DNA from: Klebsiella quasivariicola
Lineage (GTDB): Bacteria > Pseudomonadota > Gammaproteobacteria > Enterobacterales > Enterobacteriaceae
DNA length: 64,000 nt
Reading direction: 5' to 3'
Assembly: GCF_002269255.1 (NCBI RefSeq)
Contig: NZ_CP022823.1
Location: 3,038,001 to 3,102,000 of the forward strand
The first letter of the stretch is position 1; each line of letters begins with the position of its first letter. This document shows positions 18,092-27,314 of this stretch, piece after piece. The notes beneath the pieces were generated by a model. The model made no database searches and had not been told where the DNA came from. It was given only the letters and a program-made list of their open reading frames with translations. The position numbers and the translations under genes were made by a program.

Positions 18092-18859
18092 TTAGCGTCC
18101 TTTAAATTCCGGTGTACGTTTTTGTAAGAAGGCGTCGATACCTTCGCGGCGGTCCTCGGTGGCGCTCAGCAGGCTAAACAGCTGGCGCTCCTGTTGCAGA
18201 CCGGCCTGCAGGCTGACTTCCTGCGACAGGCGCAGCGACTGTTTTGCCGCCCGTAGCGCCAGCGGCGAATGGCGGGCGATGGTGGCAGCCAGTTTCAGGG
18301 CGTACTCATCGGTTAACGCCGCCGGATGGATATCGCTGACCAACCCGGCCTGCTGGGCCTGGCGGGCGTCAATACTTTCGCCGCTTAGCACCATCCGGCT
18401 GGCCAGCGCCTTACCTACGCTGCGGATCAGCCGCTGGGTGCCGCCAGCGCCCGGCATAATGCCGAGGGTAATTTCCGGCAGGCCAAAACGGGCGTTGTCG
18501 CCGGCGACAATCAGGTCGCACAGCAGGGCCAGCTCGCAGCCGGCGCCGAGCGCGTAGCCGTTGACCGAAGCGATGAGCGGTTTAGTAAAGGCATCGATTC
18601 GCCCCCACAACCGTGGGCGAATATCATCCAGGGTGGCAGGCAGATCTTTTTCAGCCATTTCGTTGAGGTCAGCCCCGGCGGCAAAGAACCGCGGATTGCC
18701 GCTGATAACGCAGACGCTGACGCTGCCATCGACTGCCGCCGCCTCCAGCGTCTCGGCAATCTGGGTTAAGAGGGCATTGTTCAGCGCGTTGCGGGCCTGC
18801 GGGCGGTTCAGCGTCAGCTGTAGCACCCGGCCATGACGGTGGATCAGCAGGTCACTCAT
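18092..18859 (-). CDS. paaF: 2,3-dehydroadipyl-CoA hydratase
   Basis: 255-residue crotonase-family enoyl-CoA hydratase. Oxyanion-hole motifs are FFAAGADLNEMAEKD and NGYALGAGCELALLCD; the two catalytic Glu sit in GAGCELALL and LPEITLGIMPGAGGTQRL. It hydrates 2,3-dehydroadipyl-CoA to 3-hydroxyadipyl-CoA, the PaaH substrate. Its start overlaps the stop of paaE by four bases. Confidence 0.95.
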   Translation of the reverse strand: MSDLLIHRHGRVLQLTLNRPQARNALNNALLTQIAETLEAAAVDGSVSVCVISGNPRFFAAGADLNEMAEKDLPATLDDIRPRLWGRIDAFTKPLIASVNGYALGAGCELALLCDLIVAGDNARFGLPEITLGIMPGAGGTQRLIRSVGKALASRMVLSGESIDARQAQQAGLVSDIHPAALTDEYALKLAATIARHSPLALRAAKQSLRLSQEVSLQAGLQQERQLFSLLSATEDRREGIDAFLQKRTPEFKGR

Positions 18860-19926
18860 GCCATCCCCCGCGCGTCAAAGTCGACCACCACATCGCCGCT
18901 GGTCGGCAACGACTGGCAGCTCAGCACGTAACCCGCCGCCAGCTCATCCGCTTCCAGGCTGTAATTGGCGGCCATCGCCACTTCGCCGCGCAGCACTTTA
19001 CATTTACAGGTGGCACAAACCCCGCCCTTACAGGCAAATGGCAGATCGGCGCCCTGGCGCAACGCGGCATCCAGAATGCTGTCGTCTTCGGCGCTGAGGG
19101 CGATCAGCCGGTCGCGCCCGTCCTGGCGGATGGTTACCGTGCGCCCTTCCGCCTGCACACCGGCGGTGCGCTTCACATTGCCGCCAGGTGTATTGAAGCG
19201 TTCGAGATGAATCGATTTCTCCGCTACACCAAGTTCACGTAACGTTGCTTCCGCGTCGTCCATCATCGCCGCCGGCCCGCAGATAAAGGCGTCATCGAAA
19301 CGGCTGAAATCCAGTAAATGCGCGGAGAGCTGGCGCAGTTTGTCGCCGTCAATGCGCCCCTGTAACAGATCGCTGTCCATCGATTCCTGGCTAAACAGGT
19401 GTATCACCTGCTGGCGCTGCGGATAGCGGTCTTTTAAATCGGCCAGCGCCTGGCGGAACATCATGCTATGGCTGCTGCGGTTGCCGTAGATCAGCGTGAA
19501 GCGGCTTTGCGGCTCGGTCGCCAGCGTCGCGCTAATGATCGCCATCATCGGCGTGATCCCGGAACCGGCGGCAATCGCCAGATATTCACCCTGTCGTTCA
19601 GCCTGCGGTTGATAACCGAAATGCCCCTGCGGCACCATCACGTCCAGCTCCATACCCTGCTGGATATCGTGCTGGGCGTAGCGCGAAAAGCGCCCGCCGT
19701 CGATAGCTTTGACCGCGACGCTAATTTCGCCGGGCGTGCGGCTGCGACAAATGGAATAACAGCGGCGCAGTTCTTCGCCGCCCAGACGGGCTTTTAGCGT
19801 CAGATGCTGGCCCGGACGAAAGCAGTACTCCGCCTGCAGGGCTTGCGGGATCGCAAAAGTGATGGTCACCGCATCGCGGGTTTCCGGCTCGACTCTCGCC
19901 ACCTTAAGCGAATGGAACGTCGTCAT
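18856..19926 (-). CDS. paaE: Phenylacetyl-CoA epoxidase reductase subunit PaaE
   Basis: 356 residues from the ATG at 19926, which gives the usual MTTFHSL start; the longer frame to 19956 reads back over the end of paaD. A ferredoxin-NADP reductase-like FAD domain (RRCYSICRS, ending in GSGITPMMAI for NADPH) is followed by a plant-type 2Fe-2S domain with CKGGVCATCKC and a later CQS Cys. PaaE passes electrons from NADPH to the di-iron centre of PaaA. Seven bases follow the paaD stop. Confidence 0.96.
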   Translation of the reverse strand: MTTFHSLKVARVEPETRDAVTITFAIPQALQAEYCFRPGQHLTLKARLGGEELRRCYSICRSRTPGEISVAVKAIDGGRFSRYAQHDIQQGMELDVMVPQGHFGYQPQAERQGEYLAIAAGSGITPMMAIISATLATEPQSRFTLIYGNRSSHSMMFRQALADLKDRYPQRQQVIHLFSQESMDSDLLQGRIDGDKLRQLSAHLLDFSRFDDAFICGPAAMMDDAEATLRELGVAEKSIHLERFNTPGGNVKRTAGVQAEGRTVTIRQDGRDRLIALSAEDDSILDAALRQGADLPFACKGGVCATCKCKVLRGEVAMAANYSLEADELAAGYVLSCQSLPTSGDVVVDFDARGMA

Positions 19927-19933
19927 GGCAACC

Positions 19934-20431
19934 TCAAATACATTTAAAGTAATCAAAAGGTTCGCGGCAGCTGTCGCAGCGATAGAGCGCTTTGCAGGCC
20001 GTGGAACCGAATTCGCTAATCAGCGAGGTATGGATGCTGCCGCAGCGCGGGCAGCTCACCTCGGTGGGCATGTCCGCATGGCAGGCGTGCCCCTGGGGCG
20101 GGCTGATGCCGTACTGGTGCAGGCGCTCGCGAGCATCCTGGCTCATCCAGTCGGTGGTCCACGGCGGATCCAGCTGCAGGACGATATGTACCGGCACAAA
20201 GCCATGCTCGCTCATGACCGTGCGGATCTCGCCCAGCAGATGCTCTGTCGCCGGACAGCCCGAATAGGTCGGGGTAAAGCCAATCACCCAGCCGTCGCCG
20301 TGGCGCGCGACGCTGCGCACCATCCCGAGGTCGGTGATGGTCAGTACCGGCACTTCCGGATCCGGGATCGCGCTTAATAATCCCCAGATGGTGCGAACCT
20401 CTGCGGGAGCGATGTCGGCAAGACGTTGCAT
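19934..20431 (-). CDS. paaD: Phenylacetate pathway iron-sulfur assembly protein PaaD
   Basis: 165 residues from the ATG at 20431 (GAGGTGACT just upstream). The N-terminal MIP18/DUF59 domain shows IPDPEVPVLTITDLGMVR and TYSGCPATEHL. The C-terminal tail has two Cys pairs (CPRC ... CDSC) that probably bind zinc or an Fe-S cluster. PaaD is thought to help mature the metal centre of the epoxidase. Eleven bases after paaC. Confidence 0.95.
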   Translation of the reverse strand: MQRLADIAPAEVRTIWGLLSAIPDPEVPVLTITDLGMVRSVARHGDGWVIGFTPTYSGCPATEHLLGEIRTVMSEHGFVPVHIVLQLDPPWTTDWMSQDARERLHQYGISPPQGHACHADMPTEVSCPRCGSIHTSLISEFGSTACKALYRCDSCREPFDYFKCI

Positions 20432-20442
20432 AGTCACCTCAT

Positions 20443-21198
20443 TTACCACTGCAGTCCGGGATGCGAACGCTGCAGATACTGCATCTCCGCCAGCAGCGGG
20501 CCGAGATGTTCACTGTGCAGCCCCTGTTTGCCGCCGCTGCGGAAAGCCGCTTCCTGCGGGATCGGTAAGCCAGAGTCGAGCAGCGCCGTGTGTACCGCGC
20601 TTTGCCATTCGGCCTGCAGCTCGCGCGGATCAACCGCAATGCCCTGCTCAACCAGGCTGAGCTCCACTTCATCAGCCAGGAACAGTTCGCCGGTGAAGCG
20701 CCACAGATTGTCGACCGCCTGCTGCATTTTGCGATTTGATTCCTCGGTGCCGTTACCGAGACGCTCCAGCCAGCCGCGGCTAAAGCGCTGGTGGTAACGC
20801 ACCTCTTTCAGCCCTTTAGCGGCAATGGCCGCCAGCTGCGCGTCGCGGCTGTTCACCAGACGGCTGAACAGGGCGACGTGCCAGACGTCGATAAAGAACT
20901 GGCGGGCGATAGTGTCGGCAAAATTACCGTTGGGCTGCTCCACCAGCAGCAGGTTGCTGAACTGGCGTTCATCGCGGCCAAAGGCCAGCGTATCTTCGTC
21001 GCCGCAGCCGTTAAGTTCGGCGGCATAGCTTAAAAAGTTGCGCGCCTGGCCGAGCAGGTCGAGGCCGATGTTGGCCAGCGCAAGATCGATCTCCAGCTCG
21101 GGCGCATGGCCGCACCAGGCGCCTAAACGCTGGGCCAGAACCAGACCATTGTCGCCAAGACGCAGGGCGTAGGTGGCTACGGGGTTAGGGGTATTCAT
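20443..21198 (-). CDS. paaC: Phenylacetyl-CoA epoxidase structural subunit PaaC
   Basis: 251 residues from the ATG at 21198; the longer frame reads back through paaB in another phase. All-helical ferritin-like fold with LGDNGLVLAQRLGAWCGHAPELEIDLALANIGLDLLGQARNF. It pairs with PaaA in the PaaAC heterodimer but is the non-catalytic member. Seven bases separate it from the paaB stop. Confidence 0.95.
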   Translation of the reverse strand: MNTPNPVATYALRLGDNGLVLAQRLGAWCGHAPELEIDLALANIGLDLLGQARNFLSYAAELNGCGDEDTLAFGRDERQFSNLLLVEQPNGNFADTIARQFFIDVWHVALFSRLVNSRDAQLAAIAAKGLKEVRYHQRFSRGWLERLGNGTEESNRKMQQAVDNLWRFTGELFLADEVELSLVEQGIAVDPRELQAEWQSAVHTALLDSGLPIPQEAAFRSGGKQGLHSEHLGPLLAEMQYLQRSHPGLQW

Positions 21199-21205
21199 CG
21201 CCGCC

Positions 21206-21493
21206 TCACATATGTTCCATGCCGTCCGGCACGGTATAGAAAGTCGGATGACGGTAGACTTTGCTTTCCGCCGGGTCGAAGAATTCGCCGCGCTCTTCCG
21301 GCTGCGAAGCAACGATTTCGCTGGCCTTCACCACCCAAATCGAGCAGCCTTCGCTGCGGCGGGTATAGGCATCGCGGGCGTTCTCCAGCGCCATTTGATC
21401 GTCGGCGGCGTGCAGACTGCCAACGTGGCGATGGGATAATCCCTGTTTGCTACGAACGAACACTTCATATAACGGCCAGTAAACTTTGCTCAT
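21206..21493 (-). CDS. paaB: Phenylacetyl-CoA epoxidase subunit PaaB
   Basis: 95 residues from the ATG at 21493, preceded by a GGAGAGAAC ribosome site; nearly unchanged from the E. coli protein as I recall it (SKVYWPLYEVFVRSKQGLSHRHVGSL). A small bridging subunit of the PaaABCE complex needed for activity. Eleven bases after paaA. Confidence 0.95.
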   Translation of the reverse strand: MSKVYWPLYEVFVRSKQGLSHRHVGSLHAADDQMALENARDAYTRRSEGCSIWVVKASEIVASQPEERGEFFDPAESKVYRHPTFYTVPDGMEHM

Positions 21494-21504
21494 GTTCTCT
21501 CTCC

Positions 21505-22434
21505 TCATGCCGCGCTGCGGGCCTGCTGTTTTTGCGCATGGGCCAACGCGGCTTCGCGCACCCACTCGCCCTCTTCCCAGGCCTTACGCTTGGCGGCCAG
21601 CCGTTCGTGATTGCAAATCCCACGGCCGCTAATCACCTCGTTAAATTCCTGCCAGTCGATTTCGCCAAAGCGGTAGTGGCCGCTGGCTTCATCAAAGCGC
21701 AAATCCGGGTCCGGGACGGTCATACCGAGGATCTCTACCTGCGGCACGGTGTTATCGACGAAGCGCTGACGTAGCTCGTCGTTGGAGTGCAGTTTGATTT
21801 TCCACGCCATACTGCGGGCGCTGTTCGGCGAGTTGTCATCGTTGGGGCCAAACATCATCAGCGCCGGCCACCAGAAGCGGTTAATGGCATCCTGCAGCAT
21901 CTGCCGCTGCGCGTCATTGCCCTGCGCCAGCGCCATGCAGGCTTCAAATCCCTGACGCTGGTGAAAGCTCTCTTCTTTGCAGATTTTGACCATCGCCCGG
22001 GCATAGGGGCCGTAAGAGGTCCGGCACAGCGCCACCTGGTTGACGATGGCCGCGCCATCGACCAGCCAGCCGATCACGCCGATATCCGCCCAGCTGAGGG
22101 TCGGGTAGTTAAAAATGGAGGAGTATTTCATCTGCCCATCGAGCATTTTCTGATACAGGTCTTCCCGCGCGCAGCCCAGCGTTTCCGCGGCGCTATAGAG
22201 ATAAAGCCCATGCCCGGCCTCATCCTGTACCTTAGCCAGCAGGATCGCTTTGCGGCGCAGCGTCGGCGCGCGGGTGATCCAGTTGCCTTCCGGCAGCATG
22301 CCGACAATTTCCGAGTGCGCGTGCTGGCCTATCTGCCGAATCAAGGTCTTACGATAGGCATCCGGCATCCAGTCCTGCGGTTCGATGGCCGTTTCCTGCG
22401 CGATGCGCTGGTCAAAGCGTTGTTCTTCTGTCAC
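21505..22434 (-). CDS. paaA: Phenylacetyl-CoA epoxidase catalytic subunit PaaA
   Basis: 309 residues with a GTG start at 22434, preceded by AAGGTG at the right distance; this gives exactly the E. coli length. An out-of-frame ATG lies five bases upstream. Di-iron ligands are visible in QDEAGHGLYLYS and KICKEESFHQRQGFEA (two ExxH motifs). PaaA epoxidises the ring of phenylacetyl-CoA using O2, the committed step. First gene of the long paaA-K transcript, divergent from paaZ. Confidence 0.96.
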   Translation of the reverse strand: MTEEQRFDQRIAQETAIEPQDWMPDAYRKTLIRQIGQHAHSEIVGMLPEGNWITRAPTLRRKAILLAKVQDEAGHGLYLYSAAETLGCAREDLYQKMLDGQMKYSSIFNYPTLSWADIGVIGWLVDGAAIVNQVALCRTSYGPYARAMVKICKEESFHQRQGFEACMALAQGNDAQRQMLQDAINRFWWPALMMFGPNDDNSPNSARSMAWKIKLHSNDELRQRFVDNTVPQVEILGMTVPDPDLRFDEASGHYRFGEIDWQEFNEVISGRGICNHERLAAKRKAWEEGEWVREAALAHAQKQQARSAA

Positions 22435-22443
22435 GTCATCACC

Positions 22444-22486
22444 TTTATGATTCCGATATTCACAACAAAAACATTTATGTGAATCA
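22444..22486. promoter_or_regulatory. Two PaaX-type boxes near the paaA start
   Basis: TTTATGATTC (22444-22453) matches the WWTRTGATTC half of the published PaaX consensus. GTGATTC on the minus strand (plus-strand GAATCA at 22481-22486) is a second, weaker match. Both lie within 60 bases of the paaA GTG, where a repressor could block the paaA promoter. Confidence 0.55.
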
Positions 22487-22660
22487 CTTTGTTTATTGAA
22501 GGTTACATATTGGTTAAATAAAACCACAAATTTTGTTTATTCTTTTTGTGATGATAACCGCAAAACCTTTTGTAAATGGCAGATAAAACAGCGATATAAG
22601 CACAACAGCCAATTAACCACCGATCACAATGTTAATAAAATATTAAATACGGGCTTGATT

Positions 22661-22675
22661 TTTATGATTCATAAA
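22661..22675. promoter_or_regulatory. PaaX-type box in the paaZ promoter
   Basis: TTTATGATTCATAAA is a perfect palindrome around a central T and contains the TGATTC core. It ends 45 bases before the paaZ ATG. The whole 22435-22720 region is AT-rich and holds the divergent paaA/paaZ promoters; I see no gene in it. Confidence 0.55.
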
Positions 22676-22720
22676 AGAACTATTTATAGATATCACACGT
22701 AACATATTTGGAGATTTGCG

Positions 22721-24766
22721 ATGCAGCAGTTAGCCAGTTACTTATCCGGCGCCTGGCAGACCGGCCGGGGCCGCGCCCGTACTATCCATCACGCCATTAC
22801 CGGCGCGGCGCTTTGGGAGGTGACCAGTGAAGGACTGGATATGGCGCAGGCGCGCCGCTTCGCGATTGAACGCGGTGGCAAAGCCCTGCAGGCGATGACC
22901 TTTATTGAACGTAGCGCGATGCTGAAAGCAGTGGCGAAACACCTGCTGGAGCAGAAAGCCGAGTTCTACGCTATCTCGGCGCAAACCGGCGCCACCCGCG
23001 CCGACAGTTGGGTGGATATTGAAGGCGGTATCGGTACTTTGTTCACGTATGCCGGGCTGGGTAGTCGCGAACTGCCGGACGATATCCTGTGGCCGGAGGA
23101 CGAACTCATTCCGCTCTCCAAACAGGGCGGTTTTGCCGCACGTCACGTGCTGACCTCGAAGTCGGGCGTCGCCGTACATATCAACGCCTTCAACTTCCCG
23201 TGCTGGGGAATGCTGGAAAAACTGGCGCCCACATGGCTTGCCGGTATGCCGGCTATCATTAAACCGGCAACCGCTACCGCCCAGCTCACCCAGGCGATGG
23301 TAAAAGCGATTGTCGACAGCGGCCTGGTGCCGGAAGGCGCCATCAGCCTGATTTGCGGCGGCGCGGGCGATCTTCTCGACCATCTCGATAGCCAGGACGT
23401 GGTGACCTTTACCGGCTCTGCCGCCACCGGCCAGCAGCTACGGTCGCACCCTAACCTGGTGGCCAAATCCATTCCCTTTACCATGGAAGCAGATTCGCTC
23501 AACTGCTGCGTATTAGGCGAAGATGTCGCCCCGGAGCAACCGGAATTCGCGCTGTTTATTCGGGAAGTGGTCCGCGAGATGACGGCGAAAGCCGGGCAAA
23601 AATGTACCGCTATCCGCAGAATCATTGTGCCACTGGCGCAGATTAATGCGGTTAGCGATGCACTGATCTCCCGCCTGCATACAGTAACCGTCGGTGACCC
23701 TGCACAGGAGGGCGTTAAAATGGGGGCCCTGGTTAACAGCGAACAGCGTCAGGATGTGCAGGATAAGGTGAATAAACTGATTGCCGCCGGCTGCGAAGCC
23801 CTGCTTGGCGGACAGGCCGATCTTAATGCTGACGGCGCATTCTTCCCGCCGACCCTGTTGTACTGCTCACAGCCGGATGAAACGCCGGCAGTCCACGCCA
23901 TTGAAGCTTTTGGCCCGGTGGCGACGCTGATGCCATATCGTGACCGCCAGCATGCGCTGACTCTGGCGCGCGCCGGCGGCGGCAGTCTGGCCGGGACGTT
24001 GGTTACCGCCAGCGGCGAGCTGGCGCGCGAGTTTATCCTTGGCGCCGCGCGCGCGCATGGTCGTATTCAGATCCTTAACGAGGCGTCCTCGGCAGAGTCG
24101 ACCGGCCACGGCTCGCCGCTGCCGCAGCTGGTACACGGCGGCCCCGGCCGCGCTGGCGGCGGAGAAGAGCTTGGCGGGCTGCGCTCGGTGAAACACTATA
24201 TGCAGCGTACCGCGGTCCAGGGCAGCCCAACGATGCTGGCGACCATCGGCCAGCAGTGGGTGCGTGGCGCGCAGGTTAGCGAAGACCGCATTCACCCGTT
24301 CCGTAAATACTTCGAAGAGATCCAGCCTGGCGATAGCTTATTAACCCCGCGCAGAACCCTGACCGAAGCGGATATCGTTAACTTCGCCTGCCTGAGCGGC
24401 GACCATTTCTATGCGCATATGGACAAAATCGCCGCCGCCGAGTCGATTTTCGGCGAGCGGGTGGTTCACGGCTATTTCCTGATCTCCGCAGCGGCCGGGC
24501 TGTTCGTCGATGCCGGGGTCGGGCCGGTTATCGCTAACTACGGCATGGAAAACCTGCGCTTTATTGAACCCGTCAAACCGGGAGACACCATTCAGGTTCG
24601 CCTGACCTGTAAGCGGAAAACCGTTAAGCGTCAGCGCAGCGCCGATGAGAAAGCCACCGGCGTGGTGGAATGGGCGGTGGAGATTTTCAACCAGCACCAG
24701 CAGGCGGTGGCGCTGTATTCCATTCTGACCCTGGTGGCGCGCCAGCAGGGAGATTTCCCGACGTGA
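22721..24766 (+). CDS. paaZ: Bifunctional oxepin-CoA hydrolase / 3-oxo-5,6-dehydrosuberyl-CoA semialdehyde dehydrogenase
   Basis: 681 residues, the exact PaaZ length. The N-terminal aldehyde dehydrogenase domain has its catalytic Cys at residue 295 (AGQKCTAIRR) and Glu in FTMEADSLN. The C-terminal MaoC-type hotdog domain has the hydratase pair Asp561 and His566 (SGDHFYAH). PaaZ opens the seven-membered oxepin ring and oxidises the reactive semialdehyde in one protein. Transcribed divergently from paaA under the same PaaX control. Confidence 0.97.
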   Translation: MQQLASYLSGAWQTGRGRARTIHHAITGAALWEVTSEGLDMAQARRFAIERGGKALQAMTFIERSAMLKAVAKHLLEQKAEFYAISAQTGATRADSWVDIEGGIGTLFTYAGLGSRELPDDILWPEDELIPLSKQGGFAARHVLTSKSGVAVHINAFNFPCWGMLEKLAPTWLAGMPAIIKPATATAQLTQAMVKAIVDSGLVPEGAISLICGGAGDLLDHLDSQDVVTFTGSAATGQQLRSHPNLVAKSIPFTMEADSLNCCVLGEDVAPEQPEFALFIREVVREMTAKAGQKCTAIRRIIVPLAQINAVSDALISRLHTVTVGDPAQEGVKMGALVNSEQRQDVQDKVNKLIAAGCEALLGGQADLNADGAFFPPTLLYCSQPDETPAVHAIEAFGPVATLMPYRDRQHALTLARAGGGSLAGTLVTASGELAREFILGAARAHGRIQILNEASSAESTGHGSPLPQLVHGGPGRAGGGEELGGLRSVKHYMQRTAVQGSPTMLATIGQQWVRGAQVSEDRIHPFRKYFEEIQPGDSLLTPRRTLTEADIVNFACLSGDHFYAHMDKIAAAESIFGERVVHGYFLISAAAGLFVDAGVGPVIANYGMENLRFIEPVKPGDTIQVRLTCKRKTVKRQRSADEKATGVVEWAVEIFNQHQQAVALYSILTLVARQQGDFPT

Positions 24767-24780
24767 TGCACTGAAAATCG

Positions 24781-24863
24781 CCCGGCGGCGCTGCGCTTGC
24801 GCGGGCCTACAGACAGTCAGACCCGGTTGGGTAGGCCGGGTAAGGCGTCAGCCGCCACCCGGC
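24781..24863. repeat. REP/BIME-like inverted pair
   Basis: Two GC-rich units in opposite orientation: one ending GCGGGCCTAC (to 24810) and one starting GTAGGCCGGGTAAGGCGTCA (24831) and ending CACCCGGC. The second has the sequence logic of enterobacterial REP elements. They lie directly after the paaZ stop and may stabilise its mRNA end or bind gyrase. Confidence 0.7.
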
Positions 24864-24885
24864 AAAAAAATCGGCGCACGTTCTC

Positions 24886-24909
24886 AATGCCTCTGCGGAG
24901 GCATTTTTT
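24886..24909 (+). terminator. Intrinsic terminator after paaZ
   Basis: AATGCCTC pairs with GAGGCATT around a TGCG loop, followed by a T-run. It separates the paaZ transcript from the tynA promoter. Confidence 0.8.
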
Positions 24910-24918
24910 ACGTCCGTC

Positions 24919-24955
24919 TGGCAAAACTGACAAACAAGCTGGCAAAAGCAAACAA
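24919..24955 (+). promoter_or_regulatory. Tandem FeaR-box candidates upstream of tynA
   Basis: TGGCA-N8-AAA at 24919-24934 and TGGCA-N8-CAA at 24940-24955 are direct repeats 21 bp apart and match or nearly match the TGNCA-N8-AAA motif reported for FeaR. The downstream copy abuts the -35 position of a TAGGGT -10 candidate (24978-24983). The same pair occurs upstream of feaB. Confidence 0.65.
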
Positions 24956-25044
24956 ACGTTCCTGAGCAGCAGACTGCTAGGGTAAGCGTAACAAAGCCGA
25001 CATTCGCAGCGGCAATAACAACACAACAATAAGATGAGGTCACA

Positions 25045-27312
25045 ATGGCAAACGGCTTAATGTTTTCCCCTCGTAAAACCGCGCTGGCGCTGGCTGTCGC
25101 GGTGATTTGCGCCTGGCAATCACCGGTCTTCGCTCACGGTAGCGAAGCCCACATGGTGCCGCTGGATAAAACGCTGCAGGAATTCGGCGCCGATGTGCAG
25201 TGGGATGACTACGCGCAAATGTTTACCCTGATAAAAGACGGCGCTTACGTCAAAGTCAAGCCCGGCGCCAAAACGGCGATCGTCAACGGCAAATCCCTTG
25301 ATCTACCGGTGCCGGTGGTAATGAAGGAAGGTAAAGCCTGGGTCTCCGATACCTTTATCAACGATGTGTTCCAGTCCGGTCTCGATCAGACCTTCCAGGT
25401 GGAAAAGCGCCCTCACCCGCTAAACTCGCTCTCGGCGGCGGAAATCGGTGAAGCGGTGACCATTGTTAAAGCTGCGCCGGAGTTCCAGCCGAATACCCGC
25501 TTTACGGAGATTTCCTTACACGAACCGGACAAGGCGGCGGTATGGGCCTTTGCCCTGCAGGGAACGCCCGTTGATGCCCCGCGCACCGCCGATGTGGTGA
25601 TGCTCGATGGCAAACATGTCATTGAAGCCGTCGTCGATCTGCAAAACAAAAAAATTCTCTCATGGACGCCAGTTAAAGGCGCCCACGGGATGGTGCTGCT
25701 CGATGATTTTGTCAGCGTGCAGAACATTATCAATGCCAGCAGTGAATTCGCTGAGGTGCTGAAAAAGCACGGTATCACCGATCCTGGCAAAGTGGTTACC
25801 ACCCCGCTCACCGTTGGCTACTTTGATGGCAAAGATGGCCTGCAGCAGGATGCGCGTCTGCTGAAGGTCGTCAGTTATCTGGATACCGGCGACGGCAACT
25901 ACTGGGCGCACCCGATTGAAAACCTGGTGGCGGTGGTCGACCTTGAAGCGAAGAAAATTATCAAAATTGAAGAAGGCCCGGTGATCCCGGTGCCAATGGA
26001 ACCGCGCCCTTATGATGGCCGAGACCGCAACGCCCCGGCGGTGAAACCGCTGGATATTACCGAACCGGAAGGCAAAAACTATACGATTACCGGCGATACC
26101 ATCCACTGGCGGAACTGGGATTTCCATCTGCGCCTTAACTCGCGCGTCGGGCCCATTCTCTCGACGGTGACTTACAACGATAACGGCACAAAACGCCAGG
26201 TGATGTATGAAGGTTCCCTCGGCGGGATGATCGTTCCCTACGGCGACCCGGACGTCGGCTGGTATTTCAAAGCCTACCTCGACTCCGGCGATTACGGCAT
26301 GGGCACCCTGACCTCGCCGATCGTGCGTGGCAAAGATGCGCCATCGAATGCGGTACTGCTGGATGAAACCATCGCCGATTACACCGGCAAACCGACCACG
26401 ATTCCAGGCGCGGTCGCCATATTTGAACGCTATGCCGGGCCGGAATATAAGCATCTGGAAATGGGCAAACCTAACGTCAGCACCGAGCGCCGGGAACTGG
26501 TGGTGCGCTGGATCAGTACCGTCGGCAACTATGATTATATCTTTGACTGGGTGTTCCACGACAACGGCACCATCGGCATCGATGCCGGCGCCACCGGGAT
26601 TGAAGCGGTAAAAGGCGTGCTGGCGAAGACCATGCATGACCCCAGCGCCAAAGAGGATACCCGCTACGGGACGCTGATCGACCATAATATTGTCGGCACC
26701 ACTCACCAGCACATCTATAACTTCCGCCTCGACCTCGACGTGGACGGCGAAAACAACACCCTGGTGGCGATGGACCCGGAAGTGAAGCCCAACACCGCCG
26801 GCGGCCCGCGCACCAGTACCATGCAGGTGAATCAGTACACCATTGACAGCGAGCAGAAAGCGGCGCAGAAATTTGACCCTGGCACCATTCGCCTGCTGAG
26901 CAACACCAGCAAAGAGAACCGCATGGGCAACCCGGTCTCTTATCAGATTATCCCTTACGCCGGCGGTACGCACCCGGCGGCGACCGGCGCGAAGTTCGCC
27001 CCGGACGAGTGGATCTACCATCGCCTGAGCTTTATGGATAAACAGCTATGGGTGACGCGTTACCACCCGACAGAGCGTTATCCGGAAGGGAAATACCCTA
27101 ACCGTTCCGCCCACGATACCGGCTTAGGCCAGTATGCTCAGGATGATGAGTCGCTGACCAACCACGACGACGTCGTGTGGATCACCACCGGCACCACCCA
27201 CGTGGCGCGCGCCGAAGAGTGGCCGATCATGCCGACCGAGTGGGCGCACGCCCTGCTCAAGCCGTGGAACTTCTTTGACGAAACCCCAACGCTTGGCGAG
27301 AAGAAAAAGTAA
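25045..27312 (+). CDS. tynA: Periplasmic copper amine oxidase (tyramine/phenylethylamine oxidase)
   Basis: 755 residues. A cleavable signal peptide ends ...WQSPVFA. The N-terminal domain 1 typical of enterobacterial enzymes is present. The Tyr converted to topaquinone is Tyr496 in NYDY, equal to residue 466 of the mature E. coli enzyme. Copper ligands include the HQH motif in GTTHQHIYNFRLDLD. It oxidises phenylethylamine, tyramine and similar amines to aldehydes, H2O2 and ammonia; FeaB then oxidises the aldehyde. Probably FeaR-activated. Convergent with the MDR reductase gene, whose stop lies three bases away. Confidence 0.97.
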   Translation: MANGLMFSPRKTALALAVAVICAWQSPVFAHGSEAHMVPLDKTLQEFGADVQWDDYAQMFTLIKDGAYVKVKPGAKTAIVNGKSLDLPVPVVMKEGKAWVSDTFINDVFQSGLDQTFQVEKRPHPLNSLSAAEIGEAVTIVKAAPEFQPNTRFTEISLHEPDKAAVWAFALQGTPVDAPRTADVVMLDGKHVIEAVVDLQNKKILSWTPVKGAHGMVLLDDFVSVQNIINASSEFAEVLKKHGITDPGKVVTTPLTVGYFDGKDGLQQDARLLKVVSYLDTGDGNYWAHPIENLVAVVDLEAKKIIKIEEGPVIPVPMEPRPYDGRDRNAPAVKPLDITEPEGKNYTITGDTIHWRNWDFHLRLNSRVGPILSTVTYNDNGTKRQVMYEGSLGGMIVPYGDPDVGWYFKAYLDSGDYGMGTLTSPIVRGKDAPSNAVLLDETIADYTGKPTTIPGAVAIFERYAGPEYKHLEMGKPNVSTERRELVVRWISTVGNYDYIFDWVFHDNGTIGIDAGATGIEAVKGVLAKTMHDPSAKEDTRYGTLIDHNIVGTTHQHIYNFRLDLDVDGENNTLVAMDPEVKPNTAGGPRTSTMQVNQYTIDSEQKAAQKFDPGTIRLLSNTSKENRMGNPVSYQIIPYAGGTHPAATGAKFAPDEWIYHRLSFMDKQLWVTRYHPTERYPEGKYPNRSAHDTGLGQYAQDDESLTNHDDVVWITTGTTHVARAEEWPIMPTEWAHALLKPWNFFDETPTLGEKKK

Positions 27313-27314
27313 TC

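Noticed and set aside
25660..27021. 453-codon open frame antisense to tynA
   Set aside because: Shadow of tynA, which has clear motifs over the same stretch; no ribosome site or family motifs.
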